Shown: positions 1-4,836 of the stretch, piece by piece
Layout: each line of letters begins with the position of its first letter
Numbering within the stretch: position 1 is the stretch's first letter
Assembly (NCBI GenBank): GCA_026996935.1
Contig: JALWJW010000129.1
Span: forward strand, 1-5,167
DNA length: 5,167 nucleotides
Direction of reading: 5' to 3'
Origin: Hyphomicrobiales bacterium
GTDB taxonomy: Bacteria > Pseudomonadota > Alphaproteobacteria > Rhizobiales > Aestuariivirgaceae
Notes under the pieces: model-generated
Seen by the model: only the letters and a program-made list of their open reading frames with translations
Databases searched by the model: none
Told to the model about the DNA's origin: nothing
Program-made: the position numbers and the translations under genes

Positions 1-36
1 GGTCCATTCCGGATACATGCGTTGCGATGAATTCAT
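1..36 (-). CDS. Possible start of a minus-strand gene, cut by the window edge
   Basis: After the oxidase stop codon the minus strand has an ATG at 36-34 followed by 12 open codons to the edge, reading MNSSQRMYPEWT. A weak AGG lies about ten bases upstream. It would be the next gene of the oxidase transcript, 39 bases after the oxidase stop. Twelve codons are too few to assign a family or even to prove that it is coding. An open run of this length is expected often by chance. Confidence 0.2.
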   Translation of the reverse strand, partial: MNSSQRMYPEWT

Positions 37-75
37 TTGGCGAGCCTGTATTAATCCAAATAAATGCGACGCACT

Positions 76-1536
76 CTAAACAACGTCAATCCAGGTTACC
101 ATGCCGCCAGCCTGATGTTCTATCATGTGGCAGTGGAATAACCATTTTCCTGGATTATCTGCCAGAAAGGCAAAAGATACTTTTTCATCGGGAAATACTA
201 GCTCAGTATCGCGCCATTCGCCATTATTGAAAGACATATTATTGCGGGCAACAACTTTAAAATGCGTGCCATGTAAATGCATGGCGTGAGCAAATGAGGT
301 ATCGTTGATAATGTCAATGCGAACTGTTTGACCACGTTTTACCCTGATTAAAGGCTTGTCCAGATCACCCGCAATACCATTAAAAGCCCAAACACGTTTG
401 GCTTTAACAAGCTGGCGCCAATCAAGCATTTTGCCACCAATCATGGCTTTCTCCATAGAGCCCATTGCCCCACCAATCATCACCAGCGGAACTGCTTTGG
501 CGTCAAGGGGGGCAAACTTGTCATGCGGCATTGTTATTGGCAGTGACTTGGGGGGTGTTGAAGCTGGGGGCTGACTTGACCCATTATCTGGGCCTTGTGC
601 GTATTCGAATGAAGCAATTTCTATCTTTTGTTCCTGATCCACAAATTGAATTGGTGATTTGGTTCCCGGTTTCTGTGTAGCATCAAGTAATAGGTCCACC
701 CGCTGTGCAGGGCCAAGCAACAAATCATCTTTATTAAGTTTTCGTGGTGTAATCGGGTGACCGTCTTTGGCAATGATCCAAGGGTCATGGTCTGCAAATT
801 TAATCTCCATAATTCGCGAGTTTGCAACATTAACTATTCGTAGCCGAACACGTTCGCCCGGGATTAGTTTAAACCGCGGTTTTTGTGTTCCATTAATGGT
901 CAGAATATTACCCAATCGGCCAGCATGGGCCCAGTCATGAACTTCGCCCAAAGATTTTTCGTCGATTCTCCCCGATTCATCTAACCGCCAATCATCTAAA
1001 ATCAGATTGATTTCGCGGGTTGGTGATGCTTCAGGTTCTTCAACAATAAGCATGCCATATAAACCGCGTGCCAGTTGTTCCCACGATCGATTGTGAGTGT
1101 GATACCAATAGGTGCCAGCATCAGGTGCGATAAATTCATAATCAAAGCTCTCACCCGGCTTAACAGCTTCTTGGGTAAGACCTGCAACGCCATCCATCTT
1201 ATTGTCAATTCTGATGCCGTGCCAGTGAATGGTTGTGGGTTGGTCTAATTCATTGATTAGGCGGATTTTGACTTTTTCACCTTGCTTAACCTTGATGACA
1301 GGGCCAGGACTGGTTTGGTTGTATGACCAAACTTGTGTTGCAGGTCCTTTATCACCAAAAAACTTAGTGTCGAACTTTTGTGCTCGTAAGATGAAAAAAC
1401 CGTCGTTGTTTTTCTCAACGCTACCGGCAATAGCCGTTAGAGTTGGTGTGAAAAGGCCAGCGCCGGCAACGGCCAAAAAGTGTCTTCGATTTAATTGAAT
1501 GCGGTTTTCTGGGTCATCTCGTGTGCTTTTGGTCAA
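76..1536 (-). CDS. CueO-like Tat-exported multicopper oxidase
   Basis: This is a periplasmic three-domain multicopper oxidase, probably oxidising Cu(I) with reduction of O2 to water. Numbering from the chosen TTG start (486 aa), all four copper motifs are intact: HWH at 104-106, WYHTH at 144-148, HAMHLH from 417, and HCHMIEH at 468-474 with the axial Met at 479. The type 1 ligands are thus His417, Cys469, His474 and Met479. A twin-arginine signal (NRRHFL, Arg17-Arg18) precedes a hydrophobic stretch ending near AIAG. A Met-rich segment (about 353-370, MIGGAMGSM then MIGGKM) lies where CueO has its Cu(I)-binding Met-rich insert. The frame is open up to a GTG at 1599, but that codon lies inside the promoter dyad. 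TTG at 1536 has a good Shine-Dalgarno, GGAAAGGA at 1551-1544, seven bases upstream. The stop is TAG. CumA and laccase-type relatives share these motifs, so the Cu(I) substrate is inferred from the Met-rich segment and the promoter. Confidence 0.93.
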   Translation of the reverse strand: MTKSTRDDPENRIQLNRRHFLAVAGAGLFTPTLTAIAGSVEKNNDGFFILRAQKFDTKFFGDKGPATQVWSYNQTSPGPVIKVKQGEKVKIRLINELDQPTTIHWHGIRIDNKMDGVAGLTQEAVKPGESFDYEFIAPDAGTYWYHTHNRSWEQLARGLYGMLIVEEPEASPTREINLILDDWRLDESGRIDEKSLGEVHDWAHAGRLGNILTINGTQKPRFKLIPGERVRLRIVNVANSRIMEIKFADHDPWIIAKDGHPITPRKLNKDDLLLGPAQRVDLLLDATQKPGTKSPIQFVDQEQKIEIASFEYAQGPDNGSSQPPASTPPKSLPITMPHDKFAPLDAKAVPLVMIGGAMGSMEKAMIGGKMLDWRQLVKAKRVWAFNGIAGDLDKPLIRVKRGQTVRIDIINDTSFAHAMHLHGTHFKVVARNNMSFNNGEWRDTELVFPDEKVSFAFLADNPGKWLFHCHMIEHQAGGMVTWIDVV

Positions 1537-1543
1537 AAGTACA

Positions 1544-1551
1544 TCCTTTCC
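1544..1551 (-). promoter_or_regulatory. Shine-Dalgarno site that fixes the oxidase start
   Basis: GGAAAGGA on the minus strand lies seven bases before TTG (1536-1534). No comparable site precedes the upstream GTG at 1599, which sits between the -35 and the -10 of the promoter and so cannot be in the mRNA made from it. This supports a TTG start that leaves a normal-length n-region before the twin-arginine motif. Confidence 0.7.
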
Positions 1552-1583
1552 ATGGACAAAATTTAATGCATAGACTAGCTTTT

Positions 1584-1614
1584 TTACTGGAGCCTCCACT
1601 TAGGGGAGGGTCAA
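1584..1614 (-). promoter_or_regulatory. CueR-type (MerR family) promoter and operator of the oxidase
   Basis: Read on the minus strand, a -35 TTGACC (1614-1609) is separated by 19 bp from a -10-like CAGTAA (1589-1584). The overlong spacer holds the dyad CCTCCCCTAAGTGGAGG (arms at 1593-1597 and 1605-1609, centred on 1601, with further symmetric pairs inside and outside). This closely resembles copA/cueO promoters controlled by CueR, whose -35 is TTGACC followed by a CCTTCCCC-type half site and a 19-bp spacer. Transcription would start near 1577, giving an untranslated leader of about 40 bases to the TTG start. The regulator may be the MerR protein encoded at 3166 or one encoded elsewhere. Confidence 0.8.
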
Positions 1615-1654
1615 TAGTATCTCCTCGGATTAGAAGTTAAAAAAGGTTAAGTAT

Positions 1655-2407
1655 ATGGGTTTTTTAAGCAAAGTTTTACGCCTTGGCGCAATCGCTGTTG
1701 TTGGGGTGTCGCTGGCGCACGTGCCAGCATCTGCACAAAGTAAACCTTTAAGCAAAACGCAGATTGAACAAATCGTTCGAAATTATTTGTTGAAAAACCC
1801 TGAGATCCTTATTGAGATGTCGCAGATTCTTGATGCAAAACAAAAGGCTCAAACCGCCAACAGGTTTTCAGAAAATTTAAATTCGGTTATTTTTGAACTT
1901 GAAAACGGCGACGGTGGCGGCGTTTTAGGGAACCCAAAAGGCACAACCGTCATTTATGAGTTTTCCGATTATAATTGCCCATATTGTAAACGTATGGCGC
2001 CGATAATTGAAAAAGCGATCAAAGCCGACAAAAACATCAAAGTTATTTTACGAGAATTTCCAATCTTGGGTCCATCTTCAAAGCTTGCTTCAAAAGCTGC
2101 CCTGGCAGCGAAAATGCAAGGAAAATATCAGCAGGCCCATTTTGCCCTGATTGGTGTAAAAGGGCGGTTGAGTGAAAGTAAAGTTTTCAAACTTTTAGCT
2201 GGCGTAGGGCTTGATCTTGACCGACTTAAAAAAGATATGAAACGTCCTGAGATAGATCAGGCGATCGAAAAAAACCTTCAAATCGGTCAGTTATTGGGAA
2301 TCAATGGAACACCGGCATTTATTGCAGCAGAAAAACTATATCCTGGCGCTTTATCACCAGAACAGTTTGCTCAAATGCTAAAAGCTGCCACGGCAAAACC
2401 AAATTGA
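1655..2407 (+). CDS. DsbA/ScsC-like periplasmic thiol-disulfide protein
   Basis: This 250-aa exported thioredoxin-fold protein belongs to the DsbA/Com1/ScsC group. A signal peptide (hydrophobic residues about 9-22, cleavage after ASA at 27) is followed by a charged helical segment (about 32-66, IEQIVRNYLLKNPEIL and onward) like the N-terminal domain of ScsC-type proteins. The catalytic CPYC motif is at Cys108-Cys111, preceded by the typical YEFSDYN strand, and the cis-proline loop is GTP at 218-220. ATG 1655 has AAAAAGG about eight bases upstream. It is divergent from the oxidase, with 118 bases between the two starts. ScsC proteins were named for suppression of copper sensitivity, and in this setting a role in protecting or reshuffling periplasmic cysteines under copper stress is likely. 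Whether it acts as an oxidase or an isomerase cannot be read from the sequence. No ScsB or DsbD reducing partner lies in the window. Confidence 0.88.
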   Translation: MGFLSKVLRLGAIAVVGVSLAHVPASAQSKPLSKTQIEQIVRNYLLKNPEILIEMSQILDAKQKAQTANRFSENLNSVIFELENGDGGGVLGNPKGTTVIYEFSDYNCPYCKRMAPIIEKAIKADKNIKVILREFPILGPSSKLASKAALAAKMQGKYQQAHFALIGVKGRLSESKVFKLLAGVGLDLDRLKKDMKRPEIDQAIEKNLQIGQLLGINGTPAFIAAEKLYPGALSPEQFAQMLKAATAKPN

Positions 2408-2487
2408 GTTTAAATCATGTTCGCAAAAGCCTCGGTTTTGTAGTAAGATTATAATACCAGTTGCATTCATTAACAATATTCTGACAA

Positions 2488-2521
2488 GGTTGGTCGTATA
2501 ATATAAATGATTCGACCAACC
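2488..2521. repeat. 9-bp inverted repeat flanking a consensus -10
   Basis: GGTTGGTCG (2488-2496) is perfectly repeated in inverse orientation as CGACCAACC (2513-2521), separated by 16 AT-rich bases. The left arm directly abuts TATAAT at 2497-2502. The arrangement fits a repressor or activator operator over a promoter for the downstream small secreted protein, or a hairpin spanning the end of the dsbA-like transcript. No T-run follows the right arm, which argues against a Rho-independent terminator. Confidence 0.55.
2497..2502 (+). promoter_or_regulatory. Candidate -10 box for the small Cys-rich protein
   Basis: This is a perfect TATAAT 46 bases before the TTG start at 2549. It is boxed between the arms of a 9-bp inverted repeat. 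No good -35 is found 16-18 bp upstream, so the promoter would need an activator, or the match may be chance in an AT-rich gap. Another TATAAT at 2450-2455 also lacks a -35. Confidence 0.35.
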
Positions 2522-2548
2522 AGTAATTAAAACCAGCGTGACAGATAC

Positions 2549-2962
2549 TTGATAAAACTTTCCCAAATTTTAGGACTTATGCTTTGGGCCTTTATGGTTG
2601 TTGGCGCGATGCCATCAACTCAGGCTGTTGCTGCGCCTGTTGAAAGTTTGTCTATTGGGTCGCTTGTTGCGAGCGTGAATGAGCCGACAGGCGATCAGGC
2701 GCAAGGGTCTGTTACTGAAAAATCGACACATTTCAATCCTGCCTCTCATGCGATGATCGGTGAACATGATGTGCCGATGAGCAAGGGATGCGGGAAGTCA
2801 TGTGAGGAAACATGTTCTTCAACGATTTGTATGACCGTTATCTTAAATCACGATATCTTTAATTTGGGATCGTCCGATTTCGCCGGGCGTTTGCGGTTTT
2901 ATTCAATCGATTCAAGCTATGTTGCCCAAAGTCATTCTCTTTTCCACCCTCCAAAAAGCTAA
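2549..2962 (+). CDS. Small secreted Cys/His-rich protein, CopL-like layout
   Basis: I do not recognise a firm family for this 137-aa protein. A signal peptide (hydrophobic about 8-20, likely cleavage after AVA at 28) leads to a polar mature part with His61, His67, His73 and Met77. A four-cysteine cluster follows (Cys81, Cys85, Cys89, Cys94; spacing CX3CX3CX4C), and the C-terminus ends in HSLFHPPKS. A secreted small protein with a central Cys cluster and a terminal PP-containing tail resembles CopL, which is required for copper-induced copAB expression in Xanthomonas, and similar small proteins in metal loci. Similarity is in layout rather than proven alignment. The start is TTG with no clear Shine-Dalgarno. 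It gives a Lys-bearing n-region, whereas ATG 2579 (AGGA only three bases away) would give an uncharged, shorter signal. An in-frame TAA at 2528-2530 limits the upstream end. Binding of Cu(I) or another soft metal is an inference from the ligands and neighbours. Confidence 0.65.
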   Translation: MIKLSQILGLMLWAFMVVGAMPSTQAVAAPVESLSIGSLVASVNEPTGDQAQGSVTEKSTHFNPASHAMIGEHDVPMSKGCGKSCEETCSSTICMTVILNHDIFNLGSSDFAGRLRFYSIDSSYVAQSHSLFHPPKS

Positions 2963-2990
2963 GTTTTAAGCGTTTATCTCGCGTGTTTTA

Positions 2991-3056
2991 AAAGCCAAAT
3001 CAGCGTTGTTCTGGTTCAAACTCAAGTAAAATGATTTGAGTTGGCTTTCGAAGCCA
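2991..3056. repeat. Nested inverted repeats in the gap before merR
   Basis: Three pairings occur in the 203-base gap. A 9-bp hairpin, AACTCAAGT (3019-3027) with ATTTGAGTT (3034-3042), includes one G-T pair. Immediately after it lies TGGCTT-TCG-AAGCCA (3042-3056), a 6-bp stem with a three-base loop. The strand TTGGCTTT (3041-3048) can instead pair with AAAGCCAA at 2991-2998. The last two pairings compete for the same bases. No T-run follows, so an intrinsic terminator is doubtful. The structure may end the upstream transcript, act as an operator, or form a structured leader for merR. Confidence 0.45.
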
Positions 3057-3059
3057 GGT

Positions 3060-3097
3060 GTTTCATGGCGTGTTTGTATTCCAAGTCACGCATGAAA
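3060..3097. repeat. Shared 17-bp motif with inverted partner, copy 1 (upstream of merR)
   Basis: GTTTCATGGCGTGTTTG (3060-3076) differs by one base from the copy at 4774-4790. Its TTTCATG (3061-3067) is matched by the inverse CATGAAA at 3091-3097, with 23 bases between the arms. It lies about 70 bases before the merR start, so it could be an operator or activator site for the merR-cytochrome operon. Confidence 0.55.
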
Positions 3098-3165
3098 ACC
3101 CACAGATAATTTCCACTTTTAACTCAAATGCTGGCCCATCGTATCCGGCTTTTTGGAGAAAAATA

Positions 3166-3564
3166 ATGAATATCGGTGAAGTATCACGGGTTAGTGGTTT
3201 ACCCATAAAAACTATACGTTACTACGAAGATATGGGGTTGATTACACCTTTGCGCCAGGCAAATGGCTATCGGGTGTTTGATGAGGGCAGTTTGGAAAAA
3301 CTGCGTTTCCTGCGCCGTGCGCGCAAATTGGGCTTTTCAGTCAAAGACTGCGCAAGGTTGCTTGAAATAAATGAAAAACCACAAGGCGGCGATGAACTGG
3401 TAACCCAGATCACTCAAAAGCACCTTCGAGATGTAAAGCAAAAAATTCAACAATTAAAATCTGTACAGGCGACGCTGTCTCAGTTTCTCGGGTCCAGCTC
3501 AAACAGTCAAAACCGTTCCGCCAATATTTTAAATAACTTGGCTTCTGCTGAGTTGGTTCGTTGA
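3166..3564 (+). CDS. CueR-like MerR-family regulator lacking metal-sensing residues
   Basis: This 132-aa transcription factor has a MerR winged-helix DNA-binding domain (1-70: MNIGEVSRVSGL, TIRYYEDMGLI, NGYRVF, LRFLRRARKLGFSV), then a dimerisation helix (about 78-108). The overall length and register match CueR. Aligned by eye to E. coli CueR, the sensor residues are changed: Ser77 becomes Asp76, Cys112 becomes Ser111, and Cys120 becomes Ala119. The only cysteine is Cys62 in the DNA-binding half. CueR-type sensing of Cu(I) by the two-cysteine site therefore cannot operate. ATG 3166 is chosen over an upstream in-frame GTG at 3058 because MNIGEV is the family N-terminus and GGAG lies seven bases before it. 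The stop is 15 bases before the next gene's start, so it is probably cotranscribed with the two cytochromes. It may still bind the CueR-type site at the oxidase promoter, but with another signal or partner. Confidence 0.88.
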   Translation: MNIGEVSRVSGLPIKTIRYYEDMGLITPLRQANGYRVFDEGSLEKLRFLRRARKLGFSVKDCARLLEINEKPQGGDELVTQITQKHLRDVKQKIQQLKSVQATLSQFLGSSSNSQNRSANILNNLASAELVR

Positions 3565-3579
3565 TAGGGGAGGTTTAAA

Positions 3580-4005
3580 ATGGGAAATAAATCAGCATCT
3601 TCAAATATGCCCAAATACTTTGTTCTTGGCTTTTTTGCCGTTGGGGCGTTCATTATTTTTAATCAATTGACCAACGGTGGTGACGACAACACCCAAACAG
3701 TATCGGTTAAATTACCACAGCTTACCGCTGCCCAGCTTGAGGGAAAAAAACTGTTTGATGCCAATTGTGCGGCCTGTCACGGCAAGAATGCAGCAGGATC
3801 AGGTCAGGGGCCAACATTCATCAGTCCAATCTATCGCCCCAACCACCATGCCGATCAGGCATTTGTCATTGCGGCCATGCAGGGTGTTCGCGCTCATCAT
3901 TGGCAATTTGGCAACATGCCTCCCCAACCTCAAGTCAAGCCCAATGAGGTCTTGAAAATCGTAAACTATGTGCGCGCACTTCAGCGTGCCAATGGAATTA
4001 ATTAA
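3580..4005 (+). CDS. Membrane-anchored monoheme cytochrome c with HHW...MPP motif
   Basis: This 141-aa class I cytochrome c has an uncleaved N-terminal membrane anchor (about 13-30) and a periplasmic heme domain. The heme is bound at CAACH (Cys63, Cys66, His67), within KLFDANCAACHG. The likely sixth ligand is Met113 in FGNMPPQP, after two His pairs (89-90 and 106-107, in RPNHHAD and RAHHWQF). The C-terminal helix VLKIVNYVRALQ is typical. A strong Shine-Dalgarno, GGGGAGG (3567-3573), lies six bases before ATG. It sits between the regulator (15-base gap) and cytochrome c' (11-base gap), so the three probably form one operon. The role is electron carriage at the periplasmic face of the inner membrane. 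The partner is unknown, with the cytochrome c' and multicopper oxidase as candidates. The extra His pairs could bind metal, which is speculative. Confidence 0.88.
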   Translation: MGNKSASSNMPKYFVLGFFAVGAFIIFNQLTNGGDDNTQTVSVKLPQLTAAQLEGKKLFDANCAACHGKNAAGSGQGPTFISPIYRPNHHADQAFVIAAMQGVRAHHWQFGNMPPQPQVKPNEVLKIVNYVRALQRANGIN

Positions 4006-4016
4006 AAGGAAAAACC

Positions 4017-4697
4017 ATGAAACAGACGCAAACCACATCATCACAAGCTAACGTTGTTAGATCGACAAATACACGATCAAAACCATCAATTATTCTTTCT
4101 GCGGTTGTGCTAACCAGCATTGCCGGTTTTTCGTTTGCCGCTTTTGCTCATGGTGGGGCGACGGGTGTTGTTAAGGAACGCATGGACCTGATGAGTAATA
4201 TCGGCAAGGCTCAAAAGTCTCTAGCGGCCATGTTTAGCGGCAAAGAAAAATACAATGTGCAGGCTGTGCGCGATGCTGCCACTATTATTGAAAACCATGC
4301 TGGCGACAAAATTAATAATTTGTTCCCCAAAGGCACTGTTGAACATCCAAGTGAAGCATTGCCATCGATCTGGCAGAACTGGTCCGAGTTCAAAAATATG
4401 TCAGATCAACTTGCTGTGTATGCTGCGGCATTAAAAGCCAATGCAGGCAACAGCCGTGCAGGCGCACAAGGTCAGAAAAAGCCAGCTATGGGCATGGGGG
4501 CCGGGGCGATGATGGGCCAAAAGAAAACTGGCATGATGGGGGGCAGTGGCTCCAGCATGGGAGCGGCAAACACAGCTATGTCGGCAAAACAACAAGTTGA
4601 AATGTTGGCTAAAATGCCGCCTATGGCATCGTTTCAAAAGGTTGCTCAGACTTGCAGCGCCTGCCACACAAAATTTCGCAAAAAGAAAAGTAAATAA
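4017..4697 (+). CDS. Cytochrome c' with a Met/Gly-rich insertion
   Basis: This 226-aa exported protein has the four-helix cytochrome c' fold signature. A long n-region and hydrophobic stretch (about 25-43) end in AFA, with cleavage after residue 44. Helix A holds VKERMDLM, a middle region contains PSIWQNWSEFK, and the heme sits near the C-terminus in CSACHTKFRKK (Cys213, Cys216, His217). Cytochromes c' are normally about 130 residues when mature; this one is about 182. The surplus is a low-complexity insertion at about 143-190, before the heme helix, with eight Met in 158-188, many Gly, and two similar units (QKKPAM and QKKTGM). Such Met-rich segments bind Cu(I) in copper proteins such as PcoA/CopA and CueO. 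Cytochromes c' usually have a five-coordinate heme that binds NO or CO. The distal residue here cannot be fixed by eye, though Met59 is at the expected helix A position. AAAGGA (4005-4010) precedes ATG by six bases. Confidence 0.85.
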   Translation: MKQTQTTSSQANVVRSTNTRSKPSIILSAVVLTSIAGFSFAAFAHGGATGVVKERMDLMSNIGKAQKSLAAMFSGKEKYNVQAVRDAATIIENHAGDKINNLFPKGTVEHPSEALPSIWQNWSEFKNMSDQLAVYAAALKANAGNSRAGAQGQKKPAMGMGAGAMMGQKKTGMMGGSGSSMGAANTAMSAKQQVEMLAKMPPMASFQKVAQTCSACHTKFRKKKSK

Positions 4698-4717
4698 TCA
4701 ATATGAAATCACGAGAT

Positions 4718-4747
4718 TCGTTCTGATTTTGCATAGGATCAGAACGA
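4718..4747. terminator. 10-bp hairpin after the merR-cytochrome operon
   Basis: TCGTTCTGAT (4718-4727) pairs perfectly with ATCAGAACGA (4738-4747) around a 10-base loop, starting 20 bases after the cytochrome c' stop. The position suggests a transcript end or 3' stabilising hairpin. However, no T-run follows (the next bases are TCTACTT), so it is not a classical intrinsic terminator, and an operator for the next gene is an alternative. Confidence 0.4.
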
Positions 4748-4760
4748 TCTACTTAAGGTA

Positions 4761-4766
4761 TTGACA
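4761..4766 (+). promoter_or_regulatory. Consensus -35-like TTGACA before the last cytochrome
   Basis: This is a perfect TTGACA 70 bases before ATG 4837. At 16-18 bp spacing no acceptable -10 is present (GTGTTT at 4784-4789). The region where a -10 would lie overlaps the shared motif at 4774-4790, so an activator-dependent promoter is possible. A chance match is also possible. Confidence 0.3.
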
Positions 4767-4771
4767 GTTAT

Positions 4772-4813
4772 GCGTTTCATGCCGTGTTTGCGATTTAAAT
4801 AAACATGAAACGC
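4772..4813. repeat. Shared 17-bp motif with inverted partner, copy 2 (upstream of last cytochrome)
   Basis: GCGTTTCATG (4772-4781) is a perfect inverse of CATGAAACGC (4804-4813), with 22 bases between. The left arm runs into CCGTGTTTG, giving GTTTCATGCCGTGTTTG (4774-4790), 16 of 17 bases identical to copy 1 before merR. The arm start-to-start distance is 29 bases, against 30 in copy 1. It lies 24-65 bases before the cytochrome start, a usual place for an operator. Confidence 0.6.
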
Positions 4814-4836
4814 TCTAAACATAGAAAAACAAAAAA

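Noticed and set aside
1537..1599. N-terminal extension of 21 residues on the oxidase from a GTG start
   Set aside because: It overlaps the -10 and dyad of the promoter, lacks a Shine-Dalgarno, and would place an odd extension before the Tat signal.
2424..2440. Weak hairpin CAAAAGC/GGTTTTG after the dsbA-like gene
   Set aside because: Only five outer pairs form, a mismatch follows and no T-run is present, so a terminator is not supported.
3058..3165. Upstream extension of the MerR reading frame from a GTG
   Set aside because: The family N-terminus is MNIGEV at 3166 with its own Shine-Dalgarno, and the extension overlaps the repeated TTTCATG motif.
3666..3672. TTGACC inside the anchored cytochrome gene as another CueR-type -35
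   Set aside because: No dyad of the CCTCC/GGAGG type or suitable -10 follows, and it lies in coding sequence.
4017..4024. Third CATGAAA half-site at the cytochrome c' start codon
   Set aside because: It is the start codon followed by AAA, with no inverse TTTCATG at the expected distance upstream.
4431..4667. Minus-strand His/Cys-rich open frame opposite the cytochrome c' insertion
   Set aside because: Its composition is produced by the Met/Gly codons of the plus strand, and it has no start signal or domain.
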